Below, in pieces: positions 46,488 to 54,677 of a stretch of DNA of 64,000 nucleotides. The notes below the pieces were generated by a model. That model saw only the letters and a list, made by a program, of their open reading frames with translations. It did not search any database and had not been told where the DNA came from. Position 1 is the first letter of the stretch. Each line of letters begins with the position of its first letter. The DNA comes from Streptomyces sp. MNU76 (GTDB lineage Bacteria; Actinomycetota; Actinomycetes; Streptomycetales; Streptomycetaceae). A program made the position numbers and the translations under genes. The stretch is from positions 496,001-560,000 of the forward strand of contig NZ_JAJKLK010000019.1 of NCBI RefSeq assembly GCF_020982545.1, in the 5' to 3' direction.

Positions 46488-47423
46488 TCAGCGGCGGCGG
46501 CGGTGCAGCGCGATCGCGGCCGCCGTGCCGCCGGCCACCGCGCCGACGCCCGCCGCCGCGGGGAGGCCGACCTTGGCGGCCTTGCGGGCGGTGCGGTAGT
46601 CGCGCAGCCGCCAGTCCATGTCGCGGGCGTGCTTGCGGAGTTTGCTGTCGGGGTTGATGGCGTACGGGTGACCCACGAGCGACAGCATCGGGATGTCGTT
46701 GTGGGAGTCGCTGTACGCGGCGCAGCGCGAGAGGTCCAGCCCCTCGGCGGCGGCCAGGGCGCGGACGGCCTCGGCCTTGGCCGGGCCGTGCAGCGGCTCG
46801 CCGACCAGCTTGCCGGTGTAGACGCCGTCGACGGACTCGGCGACCGTGCCCAACGCGCCGGTCAGGCCCAGTCGACGGGCGATGACCTGGGCGATCTCGA
46901 CGGGCGCGGCCGTGACGAGCCAGACCTTCTGGCCGGCGTCGAGGTGGGCCTGGGCCAGGGCGCGGGTGCCGGGCCAGATGCGCTCGGCCATGTACTCGTC
47001 GTAGATCTCCTCGCCGATGATCGTCAGTTCGGCGACGCGGTGGCCCTGGACGATGGAGAGCGCGGAGTTCTGGGCGTCCTGCATGTGCTCGGGGTCCTCG
47101 GAGCCCGCCAGCCTGAACCACGCCTGCTGCCAGGCGAATCGGGCGAGGTCGCGGGTCTCGAAGAACTTCCGTTTGTACAGGCCCCGGCCGAAGTGGAAGA
47201 GCGAGGCGCCCTGCATGACGGTGTTGTCGAGGTCGAAGAACGCGGCGGCCTTGTCGTCACCGAGAACCGGGAACACCGGTTCCTGGACGGCGTCGGGCGC
47301 GGGGGAGATGTCCTCCAACTCCTGGGAGGACTTGCGCGCTGCCTCCGCAGAGGCCTCGCCTGCCAAAACGCTCCGCGCCGTGGCGGAGCGCCTACGGGGA
47401 GTGAGCCATCCGAGAGCGGCCAT
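46488..47423 (-). CDS. HAD-IB phosphatase, SerB-like, with C-terminal membrane segment
   Basis: A 311-residue HAD subfamily IB hydrolase. Motif I is AAFFDLDNTVMQGASLFHFG; motif II is VWLVTAAPVEIAQVIARRLG; motifs III/IV lie in KAEAVRALAAAEGLDL and AAYSDSHNDIPMLSLVG. The family includes phosphoserine phosphatase-like enzymes and lysophosphatidic-acid-type phosphatases. The C-terminus carries a hydrophobic stretch VGLPAAAGVGAVAGGTAAAI followed by Arg-rich residues, so it may be membrane-tethered; this favours a lipid or cell-envelope substrate, but that is inference. The start ATG is at 47423. It is divergent from the glutaredoxin-like gene and is a conserved neighbour of bldN (SCO3322, as I recall). 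Confidence 0.85.
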   Translation of the reverse strand: MAALGWLTPRRRSATARSVLAGEASAEAARKSSQELEDISPAPDAVQEPVFPVLGDDKAAAFFDLDNTVMQGASLFHFGRGLYKRKFFETRDLARFAWQQAWFRLAGSEDPEHMQDAQNSALSIVQGHRVAELTIIGEEIYDEYMAERIWPGTRALAQAHLDAGQKVWLVTAAPVEIAQVIARRLGLTGALGTVAESVDGVYTGKLVGEPLHGPAKAEAVRALAAAEGLDLSRCAAYSDSHNDIPMLSLVGHPYAINPDSKLRKHARDMDWRLRDYRTARKAAKVGLPAAAGVGAVAGGTAAAIALHRRRR

Positions 47424-47620
47424 GTCGTGAGCATAGCCAGTCTGGTCGGTACTTCCGGAGTCGACAGGTTTGCGGGCTGTGAACTCTCCGCGGCCGTGTC
47501 GTTAAAGAAGGGGTCCCGGCGGTGTGTCCGCGTGCGGAAAGCGGCGGAACCGGTGAGGAAATAGGCAGGTCGTGTGCCTGGTGGTGAGGAGGGGGTGTGG
47601 ACATCCCGTGCGGAGCGACA

Positions 47621-47902
47621 ATGGCCGGCATGAGTGCCTTGTTCCGGCGGACGCCGAAGAATCCCGGTGAGCGACTCGTCACACTGATCGGCAAGCCGGG
47701 GTGCCATCTGTGCGACGACGCGGAGGCGGTGATCGGGAAGGTCTGCGGTGAGCTGGGCGTTCCCTGGGAGAAGAAGGACATCACCGAGGACGAGGAGCTG
47801 CACCGGCAGTACTGGGAGCAGATCCCCGTGGTGCTCGTGGACGGCGCGCAGCACACCTTCTGGCGTGTGAACGAGGAGCGCCTTCGCAAAGCCCTCTCGT
47901 AG
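47621..47902 (+). CDS. Glutaredoxin-like thiol-disulfide protein
   Basis: A protein of about 93 residues with a thioredoxin fold of the glutaredoxin-like DUF836 type. The redox motif is LIGKPGCHLCDDAEAV (CxxC, Cys-His-Leu-Cys), with the cis-Pro in QIPVVLVDGAQHTF. Three starts are in frame: GTG 47597, ATG 47621 and ATG 47630. I choose 47621 without strong proof, because the ribosome binding site GAGGAGGGGG is too close to the GTG. Its place just before rex, a redox sensor gene, suggests a role in thiol or redox balance. A 323-base gap with the Rex operator separates the two. Confidence 0.85.
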   Translation: MAGMSALFRRTPKNPGERLVTLIGKPGCHLCDDAEAVIGKVCGELGVPWEKKDITEDEELHRQYWEQIPVVLVDGAQHTFWRVNEERLRKALS

Positions 47903-48089
47903 AGGTGGCCGAGATGTGACCTGACCGACCAGTCCAAGTGGTCCCAAAAGTCGCTTAGGATCGATGGGCTGGTTGGTCTCGGGGGCGGGATTCGTGAGGA
48001 GAGTGTGCGGTTTTGCCCCCGTCGTGCAAGGCGTCAGCCGAGGAGCGAAGGTACACGTGTGCCGGTTCCATACGCGTGCGTCGAGTGTG

Positions 48090-48105
48090 CGTGACCCCGG
48101 TCACG
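48090..48105. promoter_or_regulatory. Candidate Crp-type site upstream of rex-hem
   Basis: CGTGACCCCGGTCACG is a palindrome fitting the Streptomyces Crp consensus GTG-N6-GNCAC, about 30 bases upstream of the rex -35. Function is inferred from the pattern. Confidence 0.45.
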
Positions 48106-48130
48106 TTGGCCGGGCAAATCGGACACCATC

Positions 48131-48160
48131 TTTGTGCACGCGTTCACAAAGACATAGCCT
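48131..48160 (+). promoter_or_regulatory. Rex operator overlapping the rex-hemACD promoter
   Basis: TGTGCACGCGTTCACA (48133-48148) is a near-perfect Rex operator (consensus TGTGAACNNNTTCACA). It covers the -35 TTGTGC (48132-48137); a -10 TAGCCT lies at 48155-48160 after a 17-base spacer. Rex would therefore repress its own operon when NADH is low, as known in S. coelicolor. Confidence 0.88.
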
Positions 48161-48225
48161 GCTGTCGACGGGGCGGTCTGGGGACGCATGACCGCCCGCA
48201 GCCCCGCTCTACCCGCAGGAGCACC

Positions 48226-48981
48226 GTGGCAACTGGCCGAACTCACCGACCGGCGACCCGTAGCCGAGGGATTCCCGAGGCCACCGTCGCCAGGCTTCCG
48301 CTGTACCTCCGTGCCCTGACCGCGCTGTCGGAGCGCTCGGTACCCACCGTTTCATCCGAGGAACTGGCGGCCGCGGCGGGGGTCAACTCCGCCAAGCTGC
48401 GCAAGGACTTCTCGTACCTGGGCTCGTACGGGACGCGGGGCGTGGGCTACGACGTCGAGTACCTCGTCTACCAGATCTCGCGTGAGCTGGGGCTGACCCA
48501 GGACTGGCCGGTCGTGATCGTCGGTATCGGTAACCTCGGCGCCGCGCTCGCCAATTACGGCGGGTTCGCCTCGCGCGGGTTCCGGGTGGCGGCGTTGATA
48601 GACGCCGATCCGGCGATGGCGGGCAAGCCCGTCGCGGGGATCCCGGTCCAGCACACGGACGAGCTGGAAAAGATCATCGACGACAACGGCGTCTCCATCG
48701 GGGTGATCGCCACCCCCGCCGGTGCCGCCCAGCAGGTGTGCGACCGGCTGGTCGCCGCCGGGGTCACCTCCATCCTGAACTTCGCGCCCACCGTCCTGTC
48801 CGTGCCGGACGGTGTCGACGTGCGCAAGGTGGACCTCTCGATCGAACTGCAGATCCTCGCGTTCCACGAGCAGCGCAAGGCCGGCGAGGAGGCCGCCGCC
48901 GAGGCCGGTGCCGTACCGATGGCTCCCAAGGAGTCCGGGAAAGGGCCCGACGGGGATGTCCCCGCCGTGATGCCGGCATGA
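48226..48981 (+). CDS. rex: Redox-sensing transcriptional repressor Rex
   Basis: A 251-residue repressor that senses the NADH/NAD+ ratio. The N-terminal winged helix spans about residues 15-85 (LPLYLRALTALSERSVPTVS, LRKDFSYLGSYGTRGVGYDV). The Rossmann domain follows, with VVIVGIGNLGAALANYGGFA (GxGxxG), and the C-terminal swapped helix has FHEQRKAGEEA. GTG 48226 is chosen: CAGGAG lies five bases upstream, and the codons further 5' run across the operator and are not protein-like. The gene opens the rex-hemA-hemC-hemD operon, and its stop overlaps the hemA start by four bases. It is expected to control respiratory genes (cyd, nuo) elsewhere. Confidence 0.95.
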   Translation: MATGRTHRPATRSRGIPEATVARLPLYLRALTALSERSVPTVSSEELAAAAGVNSAKLRKDFSYLGSYGTRGVGYDVEYLVYQISRELGLTQDWPVVIVGIGNLGAALANYGGFASRGFRVAALIDADPAMAGKPVAGIPVQHTDELEKIIDDNGVSIGVIATPAGAAQQVCDRLVAAGVTSILNFAPTVLSVPDGVDVRKVDLSIELQILAFHEQRKAGEEAAAEAGAVPMAPKESGKGPDGDVPAVMPA

Positions 48982-50738
48982 GTCTTCTGGTCGTCGGGCT
49001 GAGTCACCGCAGCGCTCCGGTGAGCGTGCTGGAGCGGGCCGCGCTGTCCCTGGACGCGCAGATCAAGTTGCTTCAGGACACGGTCGCCGCCGAGCCTGCG
49101 ACAGAGGCCGCCGTCCTCGCCACCTGCAACCGCATCGAGCTGTACGCCGACGTGGACAAGTTCCACGCGGGCGTCGCCGAGCTGTCCACGCTGCTCGCCC
49201 AGCACAGCGGGGTGGGTCTCGACGAGATCACTCCCTATCTGTACGTGCACTACGAGGACCGGGCCGTCCACCACCTGTTCTCCGTGGCCTGCGGACTCGA
49301 CTCCATGGTCGTCGGCGAGGGGCAGATCCTCGGGCAGATCAAGGACTCGCTGGCCCGCGCCCAGGAGCTGCACACCGCCGGGCGGCTGCTCAACGACCTG
49401 TTCCAGCAGAGCCTGCGGGTCGGCAAGCGGGCCCACTCCGAGACCGGGATCGACCGGGCCGGACAGTCGCTGGTGACCTTCGGCCTGGAGCAGTTCACCG
49501 CCGGTACGGACGTGGCGAGCTGGGCCCGGGGCAAGCGGGCCGTCGTGATCGGCGCCGGGTCGATGTCCTCGCTGGCCGCCGCGACCCTCGCACGGGCCGG
49601 CGTCGGCGAGATCGTGATCGCCAACCGGACGTACGACCGGGCCGAACGCCTCGCGCACCTGCTCGAAGAGCAGTACGGACAACGCCTGGCGGAGCAGGGC
49701 GCGACGGATGTGCTGGCCCGCGCGGTCCCGATGGAATCGGTGCCGGACGAGCTGACACGTGCGGACGTCGCCATCTCCTGTACGGGCGCCACGGGCCTGG
49801 TCCTGACCGCCGAGATGGTCGCCGCTGCCGTCGAGGGCCGGGTGCCCGAGGGCACGCTCCCCGCGGAGGCCGAGCCGCGCACCGATGACGTACGGCCGGT
49901 GCTGCCGCCGACCTCCGTCGGCAGCGACGACGACTGCCCCCTCGACCTGCCCGCCGTGCAAGGCGGCGGCTTCTCCGTGCTCGGGGAGGCCGCGGTGGCC
50001 GGCATGGACGCGGCCACCCTGGAACAGCACGCGGCCTGGGTCGACAACGCCACCGTGGACCGACGCGCGAGCCGTCGCACGCCGGAGCGTGAGACCGCGC
50101 GCACGCTCGACGCCGAGGCCGAGCTGATCGCCGCGCTCGTCGCGACGGTCGCCGTCACCGGGCGGATCACCGAACTGCGCCGGCCCGAGCCCGTCGTCGA
50201 CGTGCCCCGGCCCGCGCCCGTGCTCGCGCTGCTGGACCTGGCGATGCCCCGGGACATCGACGCCGCCGCGCACCGGCTGGCCGGCGTACGGCTGGTCGAC
50301 ATCGAGTCGCTCGCCGAGGTCTCCGCCGACGCGCCGATGGCCTCCGACGTCGACATGGTGCGGAGGATCGTTTCGGACGAGGTGGCCGCCTTCGGCGCCG
50401 CTCAGCGTGCCGCGCACATCACACCCACCGTCGTCGCGCTGCGCGCCATGGCCGCCGATGTCGTCGCCGGTGAGATCGCCCGCCTGGAGGGCCGGCTGCC
50501 CGGCCTCGACGACAAGCACCGCGGCGAGATCACCCAGACCGTGCGGCGCGTCGTCGACAAGCTGCTGCACGCCCCGACCGTACGGGTCAAGCAGCTCGCG
50601 GCCGAGCCGGGCGGCGCCGGGTACGCGGACGCGCTGCGCACCCTGTTCGACCTGGACCAGGAGACGGTCGCGGCCGTGTCCCGGGCCGAGGACAGCAGCA
50701 GTTCCAAGAACGACGCCGAGAACCGAGGGCGATCATGA
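48978..50738 (+). CDS. hemA: Glutamyl-tRNA reductase
   Basis: A 586-residue NADPH-dependent enzyme making glutamate-1-semialdehyde from glutamyl-tRNA(Glu), the first committed step of haem synthesis. The catalytic cysteine is in VLATCNRIELYADVDKFH. Other conserved stretches are GLDSMVVGEGQILGQIK, the Rossmann VVIGAGSMSSLAAATLARAG, and the dimerisation helix near the end. Compared with the about 420-residue E. coli enzyme, there is an extra about 120 residues (about 285-405, acidic and Pro-rich at first, then helical) between the two halves of the NADPH domain; this insertion is typical of Streptomyces HemA. ATG 48978 overlaps the rex stop (ATGA). The stop overlaps hemC in the same way. Confidence 0.95.
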   Translation: MSLLVVGLSHRSAPVSVLERAALSLDAQIKLLQDTVAAEPATEAAVLATCNRIELYADVDKFHAGVAELSTLLAQHSGVGLDEITPYLYVHYEDRAVHHLFSVACGLDSMVVGEGQILGQIKDSLARAQELHTAGRLLNDLFQQSLRVGKRAHSETGIDRAGQSLVTFGLEQFTAGTDVASWARGKRAVVIGAGSMSSLAAATLARAGVGEIVIANRTYDRAERLAHLLEEQYGQRLAEQGATDVLARAVPMESVPDELTRADVAISCTGATGLVLTAEMVAAAVEGRVPEGTLPAEAEPRTDDVRPVLPPTSVGSDDDCPLDLPAVQGGGFSVLGEAAVAGMDAATLEQHAAWVDNATVDRRASRRTPERETARTLDAEAELIAALVATVAVTGRITELRRPEPVVDVPRPAPVLALLDLAMPRDIDAAAHRLAGVRLVDIESLAEVSADAPMASDVDMVRRIVSDEVAAFGAAQRAAHITPTVVALRAMAADVVAGEIARLEGRLPGLDDKHRGEITQTVRRVVDKLLHAPTVRVKQLAAEPGGAGYADALRTLFDLDQETVAAVSRAEDSSSSKNDAENRGRS

Positions 50739-51694
50739 GTGACCAGGCACTGAGGCTGGGGACCAGGCGGAGCAGACTCGCCATGGCCCAGTCCGGGCAG
50801 GTGGCGGAGAAGGTCCGCCGGCTGACCGGGCGGCCCGTCGAACTCGTGGAGATCACGACGTACGGCGATGTCTCCCGGGAGCAGCTGGCGCAGATCGGCG
50901 GCACGGGCGTGTTCGTCACCGCGCTGCGCGAGGCGCTGCTGCGCGGTGAGGTCGACTTCGCCGTGCACTCCCTGAAGGACCTGCCGACCACGCACCCGGA
51001 CGACCTGGCGCTGGCCGCAGTGCCGGTGCGCGAGGACGCCCGTGACGTCCTGGTCGCCCGGGACGGGCTCACCTTCGAGCAGCTGCCCGAGGGCGCCCGC
51101 GTCGGCACCGGTTCGCCCCGGCGCATGTCCCAGCTGAACGCGTACGCGCGCAGCCACGGGCTCACGATCGAGACGGTGCCGATCCGCGGGAACGTCGACA
51201 CGCGGATCGGATACGTACGGAAGGGCGAGCTGGACGCAGTGGTCCTGGCCGCCGCCGGACTGAACCGGATCGGACGGAGCGACGAAGTGACCGACTTCCT
51301 CTCGGTCGACACTGTTTTGCCCGCCCCCGGCCAGGGGGCACTGGCGATCGAATGCACCGCGGAGAATGCGGAGCTGATCACCGCGCTCAATGGGCTCGAC
51401 GACCCGCACACCCGGGCCGCCGTGACCGCTGAGCGGTCCCTGCTCGCCGCCCTGGAGGCCGGTTGCAGCGCACCTGTGGGTGCGTTCGCCGACCTTCTGG
51501 CCGACGGGCAGATTGTCAAGGAGATGCGCCTGCGCGGCGTCGTCGGCACGACCGACGGCTCGACGCTGGTGCAGCTGTCCACCACCGGTCCCGTGCCCGA
51601 GACGTACGACCAAGCAATGGCGCTCGGCCGTGAACTCGCCGCCGAGATGCTCGCTAAGGGCGCGGCCGGTCTGATGGGGGAGCGAGCACATTGA
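50735..51694 (+). CDS. hemC: Porphobilinogen deaminase (hydroxymethylbilane synthase)
   Basis: A 319-residue enzyme that links four porphobilinogen units into hydroxymethylbilane. The N-terminus has LRLGTRRSRLAMAQSGQVAE, the substrate region is AVHSLKDLPTTHPDDLALAA, GTGSPRRMSQLNAYARSHG is conserved, and the cofactor cysteine is in ALEAGCSAPVGAFADLL. Length is normal. ATG 50735 overlaps the hemA stop by four bases and its TGA overlaps the hemD start, so all four operon genes are coupled. The cytoplasmic enzyme is intact, as expected for an essential gene. Confidence 0.95.
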   Translation: MSDQALRLGTRRSRLAMAQSGQVAEKVRRLTGRPVELVEITTYGDVSREQLAQIGGTGVFVTALREALLRGEVDFAVHSLKDLPTTHPDDLALAAVPVREDARDVLVARDGLTFEQLPEGARVGTGSPRRMSQLNAYARSHGLTIETVPIRGNVDTRIGYVRKGELDAVVLAAAGLNRIGRSDEVTDFLSVDTVLPAPGQGALAIECTAENAELITALNGLDDPHTRAAVTAERSLLAALEAGCSAPVGAFADLLADGQIVKEMRLRGVVGTTDGSTLVQLSTTGPVPETYDQAMALGRELAAEMLAKGAAGLMGERAH

Positions 51695-53442
51695 GCCCCA
51701 CCACCCTTCCCGCCGGTCCGGACCACGGTCACGTCACCTTCCTCGGTGCCGGACCCGGGGATCCGGGACTGCTGACACTGCGCGCCGTCGAAGCGCTGGC
51801 GAACGCGGACGTTCTCATCGCCGAGCACGATGTGCTCGACGTGGTGCGTACGCATGCCCGCGCCGGCGTCGCCCTACTGGACACCGACTCGAGCCCGCCG
51901 TCGGCCCTGGCTGCGGCGTCCTCTGCCTCTTCCGCGGCTACTTCAGCGGATACGTTTTCGGGCACAGGCACGCCTCAGCTGACGGTTGTTGACGGCGCGT
52001 CAACAACCGTTGGTGCACCCGCTGTGCGGGATGCGGCACATCTTGTCATGGAGGCCGCGCGGGGCGGCAAGCGGGTCGTGCGTGCGGTGTCCGGGGACCC
52101 CGGGCTCGACACGTACGCCACCGAGGAGATGCTGGCGTGCGCCGCCGCGGGCGTGCCGTTCGAGGTGGTCCCGGGCGTGGCGGCGGCCGTGGGCGTGCCC
52201 GCGTACGCCGGTGTGCCGCTGCGTGACGCGCAGGGCGCGGACGTCCGGTTCGTCGACGCGCGCACGGCGTCCGACCGCTGTTGGGCGGAGGTCGGGGCGT
52301 CCGACGGGACGGTCGTGGTCTCGGCGACGCTGGAGACCGTGGCCGCGGCGGCGGGTGAACTGGTCGCGGCCGGCCGGAAGCCGGACACGCCCATGACCGT
52401 GACCGTCGCGGGTACGACGACGCGGCAGCGGACCTGGACCGCGACGCTCGGCGGAATCGCGCAGACGCTGAAGCAGGCCAAGGTGCTGCCCTCGCCGGAG
52501 GGCGGGCGGCCGGTGATAGCCGTGGTCGGTGAGCGTTCCGCCGCGGCCCAGCGCGACCAGCTGTCGTGGTTCGAGAGCAAGCCGCTCTTCGGGTGGCGGG
52601 TCCTCGTGCCGCGTACGAAGGAGCAGGCCGCCTCGCTCTCCGACCAACTGCGCTCGTACGGGGCCGTACCGCACGAGGTGCCGACGATCGCGGTCGAACC
52701 CCCGCGTACGCCGCAGCAGATGGAACGGGCTGTGAAGGGCCTGGTCACCGGCCGCTACGAGTGGATCGCGTTCACCTCGGTCAACGCCGTCAAGGCGGTG
52801 CGGGAGAAGTTCGAGGAGTACGGGCTCGACGCCCGTGCCTTCGCCGGGATCAAGGTCGCGGCGGTCGGCGAGCAGACCGCCAAGGCGCTCATCGCGTTCG
52901 GGGTGAAGCCGGACCTGGTGCCGAGCGGTGAGCAGAGCGCCGCCGGGCTGCTGGAGGACTGGCCGCCGTACGACCCGGTCTTCGACCCGATCGACCGGGT
53001 GTTCCTGCCCCGGGCCGACATCGCCACGGAGACACTGGTCGCCGGGCTGATCGAGCTCGGGTGGGAGGTCGACGACGTCACGGCGTACCGGACCGTGCGC
53101 GCGTCGCCGCCGCCGGCGGAGACCCGTGAGGCCATCAAGGGCGGCGGTTTCGACGCCGTTCTGTTCACCTCGTCCTCCACCGTGCGGAACCTGGTGGGCA
53201 TCGCCGGGAAGCCGCACAACGTCACGGTGATCGCCTGTATCGGTCCGGCCACGGCCAAGACCGCCGAGGAGCACGGGCTGCGGGTGGACGTGATGGCCCC
53301 GGAGCCGTCCGTGCACAAGCTGGCCGAGGCGCTGGCGGACTTCGGGATGCGGCGGCGGGCTGCCGCGGTCGAGGCGGGGGATCCCGTGACTCGACCGAGC
53401 GAGCGGCGGCCGGGGGCGCGGCGGCGGCGGACGACGACGTGA
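51691..53442 (+). CDS. hemD: Uroporphyrinogen-III synthase fused to a methyltransferase-like domain
   Basis: A 583-residue fusion. The N-terminal half resembles uroporphyrinogen-III/precorrin methyltransferase (SUMT): VTFLGAGPGDPGLLTLRAVE, VSGDPGLDTYATEEMLACAA and VVPGVAAAVGVPAYAGVPL. It carries an Ala/Ser/Thr-rich insert (about residues 65-100). The C-terminal half is HemD: WRVLVPRTKEQAASLSDQL, WIAFTSVNAVKAVREKF and FTSSSTVRNLVGIAG. The fusion closes hydroxymethylbilane to uroporphyrinogen III and perhaps methylates it toward sirohaem or B12; key SUMT residues look less conserved, so the methyltransferase activity is not certain. The start TTG 51691 overlaps the hemC stop (TTGA). A 29-base palindrome lies in the insert-coding part. 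Confidence 0.92.
   Translation: MSPTTLPAGPDHGHVTFLGAGPGDPGLLTLRAVEALANADVLIAEHDVLDVVRTHARAGVALLDTDSSPPSALAAASSASSAATSADTFSGTGTPQLTVVDGASTTVGAPAVRDAAHLVMEAARGGKRVVRAVSGDPGLDTYATEEMLACAAAGVPFEVVPGVAAAVGVPAYAGVPLRDAQGADVRFVDARTASDRCWAEVGASDGTVVVSATLETVAAAAGELVAAGRKPDTPMTVTVAGTTTRQRTWTATLGGIAQTLKQAKVLPSPEGGRPVIAVVGERSAAAQRDQLSWFESKPLFGWRVLVPRTKEQAASLSDQLRSYGAVPHEVPTIAVEPPRTPQQMERAVKGLVTGRYEWIAFTSVNAVKAVREKFEEYGLDARAFAGIKVAAVGEQTAKALIAFGVKPDLVPSGEQSAAGLLEDWPPYDPVFDPIDRVFLPRADIATETLVAGLIELGWEVDDVTAYRTVRASPPPAETREAIKGGGFDAVLFTSSSTVRNLVGIAGKPHNVTVIACIGPATAKTAEEHGLRVDVMAPEPSVHKLAEALADFGMRRRAAAVEAGDPVTRPSERRPGARRRRTTT
51982..52010. other. Perfect intragenic palindrome in hemD
   Basis: ACGGTTGTTGACG (51982-51994), a GCG centre, then CGTCAACAACCGT (51998-52010): 13-base perfect arms, AT-richer than its surroundings, within codons for the low-complexity insert. 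It could be an operator or an RNA hairpin. Confidence 0.9.
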
Positions 53443-53536
53443 GCGGTGGGCCGACGTAAGGGGCTGTGCCCCTTGCCCCCCTGAGTGCCTTTGCGCTCGG
53501 GGGGTTCTGTCGTGGGCGGGTGCGGGGCCGATGGGC

Positions 53537-53584
53537 TTCTCGCGCAGTTCCCCCGCCCCTGAAAAGGGGCCTGCGGCCCTTTTC
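53537..53584. repeat. Dispersed intergenic element, copy 3
   Basis: TTCTCGCGCAGTTCCCCCGC then CCCTGAAAAGGGG, which forms a short hairpin, and a further G/C stretch. It lies between hemD and hemB, after another G/C-rich stem at about 53458-53475. Confidence 0.75.
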
Positions 53585-53650
53585 GGCAGTGCGGTCCGCG
53601 CCGACGGATCGTCGGCAAAGGGACTGTCGGGCCAGGCGTAGCGTAGGTGT

Positions 53651-54643
53651 ATGTCGAAGTACGGATCGTTTCCCGGTACGCGGCCCCGCCGGCTTCGTAC
53701 GACGCCTGTGATGCGACGGATGGTCGCGGAGACCCGGCTGCACCCGGCCGACTTCATCCTGCCCGCGTTCGTGCGGGAGGGGGTCGGTGAGCCGGTGCCG
53801 ATCGCGGCGATGCCGGGGGTCGTGCAGCACACGCGGGACAGTCTGAAGAAGGCCGCCGTGGAGGCCGTGGAGGCCGGGGTCTCCGGGATCATGCTCTTCG
53901 GTGTGCCGGAGGACGGGAAGAAGGACGCGCTCGGGACCCCCGGGACCGATCCCGACGGGATTCTGCAGGTCGCGCTGCGGGATGTGCGGGCCGAGGTCGG
54001 GGACGAGCTGCTCGTCATGTCCGATCTGTGTCTCGACGAGACCACCGACCACGGGCACTGCGGGGTCCTCGACGACCAGGGCCGCGTCGACAACGACGCG
54101 ACCCTGGAGCGGTATGCCGAGATGGCCCAGGTACAGGCCGACGCCGGCGCTCATGTGGTCGGACCCAGCGGGATGATGGACGGCCAGATCGGGGTGGTCA
54201 GGGACGCCCTCGACCAGATCGGGCGTGAGGACGTCGCGATCCTCGCCTACACCGCCAAGTACGCGTCCGCCTTCTACGGCCCCTTCCGGGAGGCCGTCGG
54301 CTCCTCGCTGCGGGGGGACCGGAAGACCTACCAGCAGGACCCCGCCAACGCCCGCGAGTCGCTGCGCGAGCTCGCCCTCGATCTGGAGGAGGGCGCCGAC
54401 CTGGTGATGGTCAAGCCGGCCGGGCCCTACCTCGACATCCTCGCCCGGGTCGCGGACACCGTCGACGTGCCGGTCGTCGCCTACCAGATCTCCGGGGAGT
54501 ACTCGATGGTCGAGGCCGCCGCCGAGAAGGGCTGGATCGACCGGGACCGGGCCATCCTGGAGACGCTGACCGGGATCAAGCGGGCCGGTGCGCAGAACAT
54601 CCTGACGTACTGGGCCGTCGAGGCCGCTCGCATGCTGCGCTGA
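53651..54643 (+). CDS. hemB: Delta-aminolevulinic acid dehydratase (porphobilinogen synthase)
   Basis: A 330-residue enzyme that joins two 5-aminolevulinates into porphobilinogen. The two Schiff-base lysines are in AILAYTAKYASAFYGPF and LVMVKPAGPYLDI. The metal-site segment reads DLCLDETTDHGHCG: one of the three zinc cysteines of the E. coli-type enzyme (DxCxC...HGHC) is Asp, which suggests altered metal dependence. ATG 53651 has no clear Shine-Dalgarno; a weak AGGT or a leaderless transcript is possible. It is separated from hemD by about 208 bases with a dispersed repeat, so it probably has its own promoter. Confidence 0.95.
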   Translation: MSKYGSFPGTRPRRLRTTPVMRRMVAETRLHPADFILPAFVREGVGEPVPIAAMPGVVQHTRDSLKKAAVEAVEAGVSGIMLFGVPEDGKKDALGTPGTDPDGILQVALRDVRAEVGDELLVMSDLCLDETTDHGHCGVLDDQGRVDNDATLERYAEMAQVQADAGAHVVGPSGMMDGQIGVVRDALDQIGREDVAILAYTAKYASAFYGPFREAVGSSLRGDRKTYQQDPANARESLRELALDLEEGADLVMVKPAGPYLDILARVADTVDVPVVAYQISGEYSMVEAAAEKGWIDRDRAILETLTGIKRAGAQNILTYWAVEAARMLR

Positions 54644-54677
54644 CACCTGTGGGGCCCTGGCCCCGGTGGCGCTCGGC

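Larger units (their letters stand above)
47903..48225. other. Regulatory region upstream of rex
   Basis: About 323 bases holding a candidate Crp site, the Rex operator and the rex promoter, all described separately. I see no gene in the rest. Confidence 0.7.

Noticed and set aside
48555..54093. Long reverse-strand frames opposite the hem genes
   Set aside because: They mirror the essential haem genes and are low in complexity.
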